Below, piece by piece: positions 1-15,027 of a DNA stretch of 64,000 nt. The notes beneath the pieces were generated by a model, which was given only the letters and a program-made list of their open reading frames with translations, searched no databases and had not been told where the DNA came from. The stretch's first letter is position 1. Each line of letters starts with the position of its first letter. Source of the stretch: Salvelinus alpinus (taxonomy: Eukaryota > Chordata > Actinopteri > Salmoniformes > Salmonidae). Both the position numbers and the translations under genes were made by a program. Where the stretch lies: NCBI RefSeq assembly GCF_045679555.1, contig NC_092098.1, positions 15,452,538 through 15,516,537 on the forward strand, given 5' to 3'.

Positions 1-164
1 GCAGGTAAAAAATATATCCTATGTCAAATATTTATTTTCACATAACACATTTACCCTTTTAAACAGGGGTACATTCCGTGCAGCTCCAAAAGTACTAGAT
101 ATTGAGAGAATTTGAAAAAAGGTTATTTCTCTCATTTGGATTGCCGACCAATAGTTTAGAAGAT

Positions 165-475
165 AGAATTGAGGGAACATAGGTCTGAGGGAACATAGGG
201 CTGAGAGATACATAGGGTTGAGGGAACATAGGTATGATGAACATAGGCCTGAGGGAACATAGGGCTCAGAGATACATAGGGCTGAGGGAACATAGGGCTG
301 ACGGTACATAAGGCTGAGGGAACAGGGCTGAGGGAACATAGGGCTAAGGAGACATATGGCGGAGGGAAAATATGGCTGAGGGAACATAAGGCTGAGGGAA
401 CAGGGCTGAGGGAACATGGCTGGGGGGAAATAGCGCTGAGGGAACATAGGGCTGAGGGAACAAAGGTATGGTCCC
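165..475. repeat. Degenerate minisatellite, gagggaacataggg-type
   Basis: About 300 bases of imperfect tandem units built on gagggaacatagggct, with variants such as gagatacatagggct. The minus strand is open across it and would read as a low-complexity Pro/Ser/Leu/Phe protein, but that openness follows from the repeat and is not evidence of a gene. Confidence 0.85.
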
Positions 476-2514
476 CTATTTACATGCAAGTTTCTCTCCA
501 GCTCTACCACCCATTCCTTCTCTTGCCATGCACAGACATTACCCATCAACATAGGTCACATGGGATGCTCACAAAGACTGCATTTGCACAGAAATAAACA
601 TGCACCAAAGCACACTGACTGATGCCCCCGTGCACGTGTGTGGATGACACCAGCTACCATCTACTCTCAACATCTGCTGGACCAGCTGGCTGCACAGGCC
701 CTGTGTGTCCCCACATCCGCTACAGGGATTAGTGTGTTCACACACTGCCCCAGTCCCCTCCAGCGGGGTCCCCCTCTCCTCCCACTGTTCAAGTCTGGGT
801 TGGGCCACATACTGGAGCTCAGCTGCACCATGTCCCGACTGTGTTCAAAACAACAAGACAGTAGAAAAGCACTGTGAGCAGAGAGATCATGTTCACTAAT
901 GCCATTGTGATAGCAAATAGACCTCCACCTCCCTGAGGTAGACAGTTGACTAATCAAGATAGAATTATTGATTAAGTGTGAGAGAGACAGTGATCTGGCA
1001 TTTGCCTCTGACACCAAATAGAGAGCCAACATCTATGGTGAGGATAATGCATTACATACATAGGAACTGAGCCCTGTAAAGCATACACTGTTCTTCCTTT
1101 AGTGGGTCTCAAGCATATATAATCCATCCATTTGTAAAATAGTCTGTCAGGATCAGGTACGTCCAGACAGTCTGGACTGACAAAGGAGGAGAGAAGCGAG
1201 ATAAGGCTCATGATTGCCCTCTTCTGGTGTCTGATGAATGTGTGTGGGTGCAAGTGTGACTGTGTGTGACTGTGTGTGGCTGTGTGTGACTGTGTTGACT
1301 GTGTGTGGCTGTGTGTGACTGTGTGTGCATGTATGTGCTTAGAATGAGTACAATTGAGAGGGGTTTACACGTAAACAACATCGTCAAATAGATTACCATG
1401 ACAGGCTCGATGACCAATGCCACTCACAGAGCCTGCTCATACTCAAGCTCATTCAAGTGGAACTCTCAGCATCCATTTTGACAATCCTTTCAATACGGCA
1501 AAGCTGTTGCTTCTCAGATAACATGGAACTAGAGCCCATTACGGTATTTAAACCATAAACTATTTTTAATCTTTTCTAATCTGTAATTTTTTTCTCCCGA
1601 GAGTATCATTTCACAGACTCAACTGGGGATGGTAGTATTCATAAATAGCCACTAACCCTCGCCAACCCTGAGGAGTAGCCTACCCACGCAACACCCTGGG
1701 GAGTATACGTTCACAGTAGAGAGTCATATCTCCTTAGTTTAGCATCCACTCACATTGGATTTGACGTTACAGAACCTGGCTGCCAGGTTGAAAATGATTT
1801 CACAGGTTCATGGATAAGGTATGAAGTATCTACATGAATGAGTAGATGGTCACGTTACTAAGGGAATGAGAGGACTTGGGCTTACTTGACATACTGTATT
1901 CCTTTCAGCTCCTAGTGGATCAAAGGGCCTCAACGATCTCCAGCTAAATCTGTGCTGGGAGGTTTTCTTGACTTCATTCCAGGTGGTTCCTGCCTTCTCC
2001 ATCTTCTTGTTCGTCCTTTTCGATGTCTTCTGAGAATGAGAGGAGATCATGTTAAAATTTTACAGAGCAACGTAGCATTGTTCTAAACTAAAATAGTGAG
2101 GCAAGTAAAGGAGTATTTCCTTTCATGAGAGTTTAAAGCCGTCTTTGGTATTGCTACATGTAGAACTCGGATCACACAGGCCAAATCGTCTCTTGTCCAA
2201 AAAGACCTAAAATGTTGAATATTTTATGCCAGCAAAAACGGAAATGAATTCGCTCTCTTATAAACTGAGGAACTGGCAACATATGCATGGGATTGAGTGC
2301 TGAAAGGGTTGAAGGTGAGGGCACAGGTAAACTCAAAAACACCCAATTCTACAGTATTTGAACAGAACCATCACTCATGTGGATAGATTGGTCCTGAATC
2401 AGAATGGCTGATGATGTTGTGCAGGTGAGATATGGGGCGCCTACAATCCTCTAACAGGCAAAGCTATATATTTCATCAGTTGTCATACATTTTTATTTTT
2501 TCTCTCCATCTCTA
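476..2514. other. Intergenic stretch without a recognised gene
   Basis: No exon with a plausible protein family was found. The only structure noted is an impure TG-rich tandem tract at about 1236-1335 made of tgtgtgact and tgtgtggct units. Confidence 0.5.
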
Positions 2515-2546
2515 TAGTGTGCAGTTGCCCGCATGGGACTTCAGTC

Positions 2547-2577
<31 letters not shown>

Positions 2578-3030
2578 GTGGCAGAAAGCTCTAATTGCCA
2601 GCAGCTACAAGGTGATTAATGAAGCCCCATTGAATCTTTAATCATCACAGAAGTGATCATTTAAGTCTAATGAGCATAAACATCTGAACCACAGGTAATA
2701 CAAGGAGAGTATGACTGCATAGTAGAGGGTCAACATTTAACACGTCTTTGATATTCCATAGTGATTTGAATTACTGCCTTACAATTTCACCGCAACACAG
2801 TATTTTAGGGAACGTGATCCCACGCGTTCATTCGGTGACAAAGGCAACAGAAATGGAACTTGTTCCTTATCCAGGTGTGAACAAAACAGCCGTATCTGAT
2901 CCAGTTGAGAAATGATTCAGTGCTATGAAGGTTGCACCTCATGTGTACTCGATTTCTCCTCTTGGTTGTATGATGGGTCTCTGTTCCCCCTGGCTCTCAT
3001 AGGCAGGCAGCATCCCCCAGTTTTGACAAT
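2515..3030 (+). repeat. Dispersed duplication, copy A
   Basis: This block starts with a short (TG)n tract and continues with gtggcagaaagctctaattg. It is closely similar to 6905-7590. Copy A lacks about 40 bases present in copy B near 7460-7500 and has a much shorter TG tract. No coding potential is apparent. Confidence 0.8.
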
Positions 3031-4969
3031 AAATCATCATTAGCTGATTCTCAACGTTTTATTAAACTCACACATTTATAAGCAATTAGAGGCGTCCTCC
3101 AGGAGTGACTGCTTCACAGCAGAGAGCTGGGGGCCATATCTCACTGCTGCCAGAACCACACATACGCAGGCAGGCCACACAACAACAAAAAACACAAACA
3201 ACATTTACAGTACACACACACACTACATTCTCCGTATATCGTCCATTACTCCAAGGCTTCAAATCCACAGAGAAAACACAAGGCAGAAATAACTTAGAGA
3301 AATAAAGCAGTAGCTGGGTAAAACAGCTATGATGGAGAAAGGAGGTAATGACGAGTTAGCCATTTCTCTGGTGTTATGGAACACCTTGGACATGTCATCT
3401 CGTCATTCCCAGTGATTACTGCCCATGGAAGGCCTAGCAGGCCAGCAGACACCCTCTGAAGCCAGTGATCTGTGCTGGCTAGGTCCTGCTTCACCTCCCC
3501 CTTTCCCCATCTCTCTCACGTCACCATTAACCCCAGGACAAAAAGAACCATTCACACACCAGCTTCATCATCGCCACAGCCATGGCAGGGCTCACCAGTG
3601 TAATCAAAGGCTTTTGAAATGTTTTTTTATTTTTTTAATTTAACCTTTATTTAAGGTATCTGCTGGACGAATGAGGACAGGTTAGAAAATGGAGAAGGAA
3701 ATATATTGTCTTGGAACAAAGAGCTTGCTAAGGGACAATCTTTAGTTGAAAAAATAACAAAGTGGAGTCCCTGCCACTTTTTCGGGATGGGGATGAAGAA
3801 ATGTAACCACTCTTTAATTTATAGACAGAGCTATGGATGCAAGGGTTGACCATCCATGATTATAGTTTTAACTATGTTTTGAGGCTATCCAGTGTTTGTT
3901 TACATTTACATTGTTTACAAACACTGGAGTAAAACAAGCTTATATTTTGAGTTCTGATAGCGTACAACAGTTAAACTAAGCTTGTGCGGTATTTATAAGA
4001 TATATTCTTCAAGAATGAAATGGGTACATATCATAACTTTAGTCCAAAAAAGAATGTAGCAACTGCAGATTGCCCCTTTAAACAACAGACAGATGCTTTG
4101 CATAAAGATATTAGAAGTATCTGGCAACTCTCATCCTCTTAATGGCTGAGGTGAAATGGGGAAATTATTATTCATGCATTCTGTCACCGTGGTGATTCTG
4201 ACAGCCTGGGTGAATGAATGACTACATGGGCTTTGAGGCAAGTGGCAGCTAAAGTGAAAATAAAAGCGCAAAGAAGCGCCAATTTGTGTCTCGTCATTCA
4301 TTTAGAGATGTAGTAAGGCAGTATTTTCATTGCGCTGACAGTCAGTCTCTGTGAGAGCACATGCTATTTAAAGGATTACCAAGCCTTACTGGGATGCTTC
4401 CCTGCTGTGCTCTGACAGAAACTAACATCAACATGTGCATTTCCTGTTTAGAAACCCCCTAGATGAATAATATCAGCATGAGCACTGCTCAACAGCAGCA
4501 TAAACCTCTTGCATTTCCTTTTTGGTGCATTTGGAGATGAATAGAAGAAAAACTATATTTTGAAAATGTGAATTGTGGAATAGTGAATTTGAAAAATAGG
4601 TAGCATAATGAGTATTTTATTGGACTGGAAGATACTTGAAAAGGTCAGAGAGCGTCCCATTCCCTGAACCAATATATTTAATTAACTCATTTGCATAATT
4701 AACATTTTGAGCTAATCCACACAATTAAATTAGCATACATTAATGACGTTAATTTGGTGAATATCAATCTAGCCTCGCTTGATAACATATTTCACGCATG
4801 CCTGTTATAAGCCCTCATGGAATAATTACAAGACAATCCAACTGTTTTAATTGCATGTAATTTTACCTCTGAGTAACATTTCTAAAACGTCTAATGACTC
4901 ATTTGTGCTGACATGTGGTGCAGTTTGAATAGAAAGACAGTACTTTGTGAATGTGGGTCCTGACTATCG
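3031..4969. other. Intergenic AT-rich stretch, nothing recognised
   Basis: I see no gene, transposon terminus or SINE promoter here. Confidence 0.4.
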
Positions 4970-5300
4970 TCCTTCTCATTCAGAAGAGTAGTCTTTATTA
5001 TCACTGGGGGCAATCCATTTTGCAGCACTTAGTAAAAACACAGTGGACCCATGACAATAAATATAGACAAAAACTATATATACAGCAATATGTACACAGG
5101 TAGTAGACCCTTAAACCATGCATGAACAGTCAGTCAATACCTAACAGTTCAGTACTAGCTACAGCTTATTGAGAAACCTGATAGCAGCTAGCATGAAGGA
5201 TAGTTTTGTTTAAAACTTAGGCAGCCTGTATCTGCGCTCCGAGGGGGGATGCTGGGAGTCCCTCAGAATGGATTAAGCCTTAAGTATGACTCATGTCTGA
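4970..5300 (-). mobile_element. LINE 3' fragment (non-LTR retrotransposon)
   Basis: Read on the minus strand, the segment ends in a peptide resembling the C-terminal tail of fish non-LTR reverse transcriptases: a basic stretch followed by a short hydrophobic LL-containing motif, like that encoded in the adjacent RSg-1 copy. It is heavily decayed and the subfamily is uncertain. Confidence 0.45.
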
Positions 5301-5404
5301 TACAGATCAGAATGGTCAGTTATGTTCGTACCAATGATCCTGCTACTTAGTTTCACGATGTTACCAAGCCTGTTCTAACCAAACCAGCAGATCATATTGA
5401 ATGT

Positions 5405-5965
5405 TAAAATGGATCAAATCAAATCAGATTGTATTTGTCACATGCGCCGAATACAACAGGAATACAACCTTACAGTGAAATGCTGACTTACAACCTCTTA
5501 ACCAACAATGCAGTTTTAAGAAAATCCATAAAAAAGTAATGGATAAGAATAACAAATAAGTAAACAGCAATTGGAGGGGGGACAATGCAAATAGTCTGGG
5601 GAGCCATTTGATTAGCTGTTCAGGAGTCTTGTGGCTTGGGGGTAGAAGCTGTTTAGAAGCCTCTTGGACCTAGACTTGGAGCTCCGGTACCGCTTGCCGT
5701 GCGGTTGCAGAGAGAACAGTCTATGACTAGGGTGGCTGGAGTCTTTGACAATTTTTAGGGCCTTCCTCTGACACCGCCTGGTATAGAGGTCCTGGATGGC
5801 AGGAAGCTTGGCCCCGGTGATGTACTGGGCCGTAAGCACTACCCTCTGTAGTGCCTTGCGGTCGGAGGCCGAGCAGTTGCCATACCAGGCAGTGATAGAA
5901 CCCGTCAGGAAGGTCTCAATGGTGAAGCTGTAAAACCTTTTGAGGATCTGAGGACCTATGCCTAA
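5405..5965 (-). mobile_element. RSg-1-type LINE, 3' end fragment
   Basis: The plus strand begins with caaatcaaatcagattgtat and tttgtcacatgcgccgaata, which I recognise as the reverse complement of the 3' terminus of the abundant salmonid RSg-1 LINE. The minus strand at 5612-5839 encodes the end of its ORF, including [17 protein letters not shown]. The copy is 5'-truncated. Closely related copies lie at 26579-30330 and 34470-35228 in the same orientation. Confidence 0.8.
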
Positions 5966-6254
5966 ACATAACTGACCAGGTTTTGTCGTGACATCTTCAC
6001 GATTCGATGAATGATCTGCAGAAGATGGTCATCAGCGTCTTATTCACCCTGAAACTGCAGTTTCCTCAGGAAGAACAAGCACTGATTTCTCTTTGCACAG
6101 ATAGCATCCACATTGGCCTCAAAACTTAGTTTGCTGTCAAGGAAAGTGGTATGTCCTGTACACTAACCTATAGGGAGGAAAACATCTGTACAGTAGGGAC
6201 ACTTTACAAACACCACATCACCTTGGAGACACAAAGCTATCGTCCAAAATACTT

Positions 6255-6481
6255 CTCCCACTGGGAACAAACTAGTTAAATCAACGTTGTTTCAATGTAA
6301 TTTGTCAACGTATTGTGACTTGGAATCTTCATGGAAAATACATTGGAGCTATCCAAGCAGCAGAAACGTCTCCTTCAAATGTTGAAATTTGGTTGCGTTG
6401 ACAACCAAACAATTCAAGATCACTTTTGTTGGATTCACGTCTCCATCTAAACCAAAAATAAAAGTTAAAAAAATGAAATAG
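6255..6481 (+). mobile_element. Left part of an old DNA-element repeat (cactgggaacaaac end)
   Basis: The terminus cactgggaacaaactagtta matches, in inverted form, the sequence ending gtgtgcccagtggg at about 11388. This pattern is typical of an abundant teleost MITE rich in caacgttg-like motifs. If the two ends belong together, the element has been opened up by about 4.5 kb of later insertions and duplications. Confidence 0.5.
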
Positions 6482-6712
6482 GTTTTAGCCAGTGGCTCAG
6501 CGATTAGAGCATTGGGACACTAACAGAAAGGTCGCTGGTTTAAATACCCAAGCCGACAAGGTGAAAATTCTGTCGATATGATCTTGAGCAAGGCACATAA
6601 ACCTAATTTGTTCCAGGGGCGCCGTACTGCTATGGCTGTCCCTGTAAAACAAAACACATTTCACTGCATCTATCTGGTGTATGTGACAATCATTTGTATT
6701 TATTTTTATACA
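6482..6712 (+). mobile_element. tRNA-derived SINE
   Basis: The head carries box A-like ggctcagcgattagagc and box B-like ggtttaaatacc, followed by a SINE body and the tail tatctggtgtatgtgacaat, which resembles the RSg-1 LINE 3' end. The combination suggests mobilisation by that LINE. It sits inside the old DNA-element repeat. Confidence 0.7.
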
Positions 6713-6904
6713 AGCAGTAGATACATCTCCTTTAAATGTTGATATTTGGTTGGGTTGTCAACCAAACCTAATTCAATATTACTTTTGTAAGACAGTAAAT
6801 AGCCATATTCATTATCTCCAGCACCAAACCAGTCTATGATCTGTGGTAAAAATGACAAGATCCTAAATAATGCTTTTCTGTGACATCACAGGGTAGGATT
6901 AAAA

Positions 6905-7590
<686 letters not shown>

Positions 7591-7747
7591 AATAAATCAT
7601 CATCAGCTGATATAAAATATACATATAAAAATCAGTGTGTGATGACGTATCGCGTAAGTATTCATGTACTGAATTAAAATCAAAAGTTCAATGTGTTTCC
7701 ATCGCATTTTCAATTCCACCAATAGTTTCGTCACAAAAACTGCTGCA

Positions 7748-7872
7748 TAGGGCGGCGCACAATTGGCTCAGCGTAGTCCAGGTTTGGCCGGGGTAGGCTG
7801 TCATTGTAATTAAGAATTTGTTCTTAACTGACATGCCTAGTTAAAGGTTTAAATAAATAAATAAATAATTTA
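7748..7872 (+). mobile_element. SINE 3' portion (HpaI-like salmonid family)
   Basis: The segment holds gggcggcgcacaattggctc, then tttggccggggtaggctgtc, and ends in an (aaat)n tail. The same body occurs with its full tRNA-like head on the minus strand at 54528-54738. The tRNA-like head is missing here. Confidence 0.75.
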
Positions 7873-8514
7873 AAAAACAAAATGTGCCTACTCTGGTCTT
7901 GGCATATGAGCACTAGCCAACAGCTCGCAGATACTGTGCGGGTAGCTAGTCTACATGATGAGATTATTATGGATAAGAGTGATAATATTTTTATTTGCAC
8001 AGAGCACCGTGCACTTTCACCGCCCTGTGAAGTTTGTCATAACTTATTTCATCTGTAGCCTAATAAACTGCATGGTTTCCCAGGTCGTAGCTTGACTCCA
8101 GGCTTACTTCGATATAATGGCTGTTATATCAATATATGCGCATTAAGGCATTTAGACCTCCATTTCCCGCATATTTCATTTTACAGAAGAAAAAAAATTC
8201 CACCACATAGAACGAACATATTATATGTCCACGTTTTTAAAAATTATACAAAAAATACACGTTTCAATCACAGCTGTTGTGATACATTTTTTTTTTACGG
8301 TATGCTTTACTTGCATAAAAAAATTTGGATGGAAACATGGTTAGTGTTTGAAAATTACTGTTTTAACTTTTTATGTCATCGGGTAGAACTTAACATTATG
8401 TTTTATACCAAACATAGACATGCACCATTTTCACATATGTAGACACTGGTTTGGTGCTGAAGAGAATAAATATGAGGTTGAAAAGTGGCGGAGTTTCCCT
8501 TTAAAAACATCTTA

Positions 8515-9328
8515 AGGCTCATACCCTTTTTTTCAATTTTCGCCTAAAATAACATACCCAAATCTAACTGCCTGTAGCTCAGGACCTGAAGCAAGGATAT
8601 GCATATTCTTGATACCATTTGAAAGGAAACACTTTAAAGTTTGTGGATATGTGAAATTAATGTAAGAGAATATAACGCATTAGATCTGGTAAAATCGTCT
8701 TTGATTTGCAAGAGAAAGGCCATACTTTCAGATAGGAGTCTAGGTGTGATTTTGGCCACCAGATGACAGCAGTGTGTGTGCAAAGTTTCAGACTGATCCA
8801 GTGAAGAATTACATTACAGCACAATATTTTGGATCAAGTCTGCCAGGAGTTTTCACAAATGCGCCGAATTGGTCAAGTACATAACTAGAGAACATACAAA
8901 AATGATATGGTACTAAAAAATGTAAGTTTACACAATCCCAGGAATGTCATACATGAATATATACTAACTTTCACACATCTAGATGGCCGGGTGGGGTGGG
9001 TGTGGAGCCAGAGACAGCAGTGGGGTCAAACTGTAGACCCCAGTTCCTACATTTTAACATAAAAATAGATTTTATCAAACAAAACTATGCTACATTTTAT
9101 TTCTGGGACCCTCAGGATGACAAATCAGAGCAAGATTACTGAATGTAATTACATTATTTACCTTCAGAAGTGAATGTATCAAACCAGTTGACGTGATTAA
9201 AGTTTGTTGTTGTGCACTCCCCTCGAACAATAGCATGGCATTATTTTCAGTGTAATAGCTACTGTTAATTGAACACTGCAGTTAGATTAACACGAATTTA
9301 AGCTTTCTGCCCATATAAGACATGTATA
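8515..9328 (+). mobile_element. Interspersed repeat, left segment, split by a Tc1 element
   Basis: Contains ctaactgcctgtagctcagg and gcatggcattattttcagtg. The reverse complement of the same sequence lies at 43810-44437. The repeat resumes at 10695 after the Tc1 insertion and ends near 10797. No coding capacity is visible, so it is probably a non-autonomous element. Confidence 0.65.
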
Positions 9329-10694
9329 CAGTCGTGGCCAAAAGTTTTGAGAATGACACAAATATAAATTTTCACAAAGTCTGCTGCCTCAGTTTGTATG
9401 ATGGCAATTTGCATATACTCCAGAATGTTATGAAGAGTGATCAGATGAATTGCAATTAATTGCAAAGTCCCTCTTTGCCATGCAAATGAACTGAATCCCC
9501 AAAAAACATTTCCACTGCATTTCAGCCCTGCCACAAAAGGACCAGCTGACATGTCAGTAATTCTCTCGTTAACACAGGTGTGAGTGTTGACGAGGACAAG
9601 GCTGGAGATCACTCTGTCATGCTGATTGAGTTCGAATAACAGACTGGAAGCTTCAAAAGGAGGGTGGTGCTTGGAATCATTGCTCTTCCTCTGTCAATCA
9701 TGGTTACCTGCAAGGAAACACGTGCCGTCATCATTGCTTTGCACAAAAAGGGCTTCACAGGCAAGGATATTGCTGCCAGTAAGATTGCACCTAAATCAAC
9801 CATTTATCGGATCATCAAGAACTTCAAGGAGAGCGGTTCAATTGTTGTGAAGAAGGCTTCAGGGCGCCCAAGAAAGTCCAGCAAGCGCCAGGACCGTCTC
9901 CTAAAGTTGATTCAGCTGCGGGATCGGGGCACCACCAGTACAGAGCTTGCTCAGGAATGGCAGCAGGCAGGTGTGAGTGCATCTGCACGCACAGTGAGGC
10001 AAAGACTTTAGGAGCATGGCCTGGTGTCAAGAAGGGCAGCAAAGAAGCCACTTCTCTCCAGGAAAAACATTAGGGACAGACTGATATTCTGCAAAAGGTA
10101 CAGGGATTGGACTACTGAGGACTGGGGTAAAGTCATTTTCTCTGATGAATCCCCTGTCCGATTGTTTGGGGCATCCGGAAAAAAGCTTGTCTGGAGAAGA
10201 CAAGGTGAGCGTTTCCAGCATGATGGAGCACCTTGCCATAAGGTAAACGTGATAACTAAGTGGCCCGGGGAACAAAACATCGATATTTTGGGTCCATGGT
10301 CAGGAAACTCCCCAGACCTTAATCCCATTGAGAACTTGTGGTCAATCTTCAAGAGTCAGGTGGACAAACAAAACCCCACAAATTCTGACAAACTCCAAGC
10401 ATTGATTATGCAAGAATGGGCTGCCATCAGTCAGGATGTGACCCAGAAGTTATTGACAGCATGCCAGGGCGGATTGCAGTGGTCTTGAAAAAGAAGGGTC
10501 AAAAACCGCAAATATTGACTCTTTGCATCAACTTCATGTAATTGTCAATAAAAGCCTTTGACACTTATGAAATGCTTGTAATTATACTTCAGTATTCCAT
10601 AAAAACATCTGACAAAAATATCTAAAGACACTGAAGCAGCAAACTATGTGAAAATAAATATTTGTGTCATTCTCAAAACTTTTGGCCACGACTG
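9329..10694 (+). mobile_element. Tc1-type transposon (copy A), defective
   Basis: Terminal inverted repeats begin cagtcgtggccaaaagtttt and end with the matching complement, flanked by TA on both sides. The transposase is split. The first frame (9664-10011) holds the HTH DNA-binding region and stops at a premature TAG. The second (10024-10488) holds the catalytic region with the motifs FSDES and [12 protein letters not shown]. The region between the first and second catalytic acidic residues appears shortened. The copy therefore cannot make an intact DDE transposase. Confidence 0.92.
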
Positions 10695-10797
10695 TATGTC
10701 CCGGAAAGTTGGCTGTTGTGTACAACGTCATTCTAGTCACATTAGCGCACGTTAGCAAAAACCGTCCCGGTTTAGGGACACCCATCCCCAAGAGGTT
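10695..10797 (+). mobile_element. Interspersed repeat, right segment
   Basis: Continuation of the repeat at 8515-9328. It ends in gtcccggtttagggacaccc and the aagaggttgatt terminus, comparable to the gacagttgagctaatgtagg end of the reversed copy near 43850. Confidence 0.55.
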
Positions 10798-11039
10798 GAT
10801 TAAGGCTATTTTACAAACGAATGTAAGAGTATTTATTCAACCTTAAAATGAGTAACACATCCATGGCCACATTTTGAGGTTACTGTAACAATGCGTCTTC
10901 TTATGTAATCATAGAAAGTGTGCATGTTCAGGGTCCCAGGTCTGTGGAAATCTTCACAATTGCTATAATAATCTGCACAGAATCTCAAACAGCATTGATC
11001 ACTTGCGCCATGTACTTTAATGTAATATCAACTGCAATC

Positions 11040-11390
11040 CAGGTCATTTGGTTGTGCTATTAGATAAAGCACAGTGACAACACATTACAATTTTATATAA
11101 ATAAACAATATATCTGACATCGTATTCCCATTTGAACTTTGATGTGTTTTTAAATGGTTGAAAGTGCAGTGATAAAACATTTAGGTGACAACTAAACCAA
11201 AAATCAGACATTGATTTTCCATTGGAATTTGGTTGTGCTTTTAGATGGTTGAAAGCATAGCGATAACACATTAGGAACTCAACAGACTTTTGGCTCTCCT
11301 TTTGAGCAGGTGAAAAAAGGTTGGAATTTTATTGATCAACATATCTACCAAATTCTCCACGTTGAAATAACATAGTGTGCCCAGTGGGCT
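11040..11390 (+). mobile_element. Right part of the old DNA-element repeat
   Basis: Two degenerate units around 11130-11180 and 11210-11280 share tggttgaaagc and tttggttgtg-type motifs. The segment ends in gtgtgcccagtggg, the inverted counterpart of the left end at 6255. Confidence 0.45.
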
Positions 11391-12270
11391 CATTCATTGT
11401 TTAAACAAACCTCGAAATATAGGAGAAAATTATGGAAATAATGAATGATGTGATGAGTCTTAAAAAGCTGAATTACATTAAATCATGATTAGCACCTTGT
11501 GAATACAGGCAGAGTATAAAAACAGCCTTTCTTTCTTCTTCATTTCAAACAGGGGAGCTGTAGGCCTATCAGCTGCATCTAAAGTAATACTCTATGATGA
11601 CAAAGCTCTGTGCGACAACAGCGTAGTTTGGACCAAGAAAGGAGGCGGCATACTGAAAATCAACAGAAGCACTGCTGGGGAACCCAACGTCTGTGACGAT
11701 TAGAGAAACGGGATGAAAGCAAATACAGGGACGGGAGAATATGGAACTGGTAATCCACTGACTGCGTCAACTGGAACACAGTACATTTACATGTGAAAAT
11801 ATTTACCCCTGGCTGGGTGTGTGTGTGTGTGTAACTCATTTAGGATATTAACAGCAGGCAAAGTGGAAAAGGGGGAATAAAACGTGGAAATAATTGTAGA
11901 TGGTGTTGGCTTTGTTTTATTGACACAGCCTCATAAATATTCATGTTAGTAAGTCTTCATTTCAGCTGTAAACTGAGCTAACCAAGGGCATGACAATTAT
12001 TCTCAATACTGTTCAGTCTTTTGAACAGTGGCACTCACATTGATGATAAAATAAACATATCCAAGTAACTCATTGTGAACTGTTTGTGTATGCATTAACT
12101 CTGCATTTATTAATTTTAAACCATTCCTGGAGTGCATCATGAATATGAGGTGAGGTGTAAGTAGCTACTCACAGTGTTATTCAGCAAACACCACAATGGC
12201 CCACAAAACAATACAGTTCCACTTTTTATTTTGTCCTGTGACACAATATTAATATACATGTATATGTATA
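11391..12270. other. Intergenic stretch, nothing recognised
   Basis: Apart from a short (TG)n tract near 11816-11830, no gene or element is visible. Confidence 0.4.
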
Positions 12271-13620
<1,350 letters not shown>

Positions 13621-14989
13621 TATATACATACACACACACACACATCACTTACATTCTTCAGATATGTAAATGACCACTTTTTTTGCATTACAGTCACCAG
13701 TGGATATTAAAGAAAACAGAAGCTAAAAAATACACATGGCTGACATACAGGAGTGTGAGCAAAAGGTATCACTTCATTGTAAGGTTTCCTTAAGGCTTAA
13801 TAAATACCTCACATCGAAAGGTTAACACACTGAACACACCTGAAAAACAAAAAGGCAGACAAAAGTTGACGTTTGTTAAAAACTGAACACAGATATTTTC
13901 CATGGCCTATGACAGAGGACATGATCACAGCCCTATCATATTAGTGTTGCGGTACATTTGGATCAAAGTCTGTTTCTTATCTTCAACACATGTAAATCAT
14001 TCAATCATTTATCTTAAGTTAAAAGAAAAGCCTGTATTACTAATTGTTATTGAAATGATTAATCCTTAAGACAAATATTTAACCTTGAACATCACCAAAG
14101 CAACCTAAATATCTTGAGCATTACAACAAGGAATCTACATTGACAATCCGATGGGGTTTTTGTTAGTAGGGCTAACGTATACCCGTACTCAGACTTCCCA
14201 TCGTGGCCTATATTTGTCCTTACAGAGCTGAAAACACACTGAGGACCCTCTGTGCGCCCCTGTTCTGAAAAGCTAATGTCAGTCCTTATATAACAGCCAT
14301 GCAAAGTGCGCCCACTGGTTGACATCTACACTGAGTGATCATATAAATGGGTTATAACCTCTTTCTCAGCTAAACAAAAGAAACGGGTGAGCAATAAGTG
14401 GATTAGGGACATGTGTATTAAGTCACTATTGAAATGGAAGGGAAAACATTTGACACGTGAAATGTACAGTAACATCTATAGCCACAACATGTACAAATTC
14501 TTGAAAGTATTTTTGAGGGCTCAAAGCATGGTGCAATATTACAGTGTGAATTAAAAATAAATGATATACTAACACCAGGAAGCTCTGTTTTTACAAGGCA
14601 ACCAATGTCTGACATTTACAGTAAGTAGTGTAGAGTACTTAGTGTGTAGAGTAAGGAGTAAAAATTATAGGCGTGATGAAAATCACAAATTCAGTTACAA
14701 AAAAAACAATGTCATACTAAAAAAAACTACATTGTACATACACGTATCTATGTTTTTATTAGTCAGTACTTAAGAGTGAGCGAGCAACTAAAGCCAGGCC
14801 AAAGCCTAACCTATGGCTTCCTGTCTGGTCAAATTGCTGTCCAAAACAGATGAGAGCTGGAGAACTGTGGCGCAATAAAGTGGCGGGGGATAACTAGTAT
14901 GGCGATACAGATTTGGAAACACTGCTGCACCAGTGACCACATAGTGGTAGGAACTGAGGCTAAAAAGGCATCTCCATCTCACAGATATG

Positions 14990-15027
<38 letters not shown>

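Noticed and set aside
19-552. 177-codon minus-strand ORF
   Set aside because: Lies on a degenerate minisatellite; composition follows the repeat and no domain is visible.
8092-8442. 116-codon ORF on the plus strand
   Set aside because: AT-rich, no start context, no splice partner and no recognisable family; likely chance.
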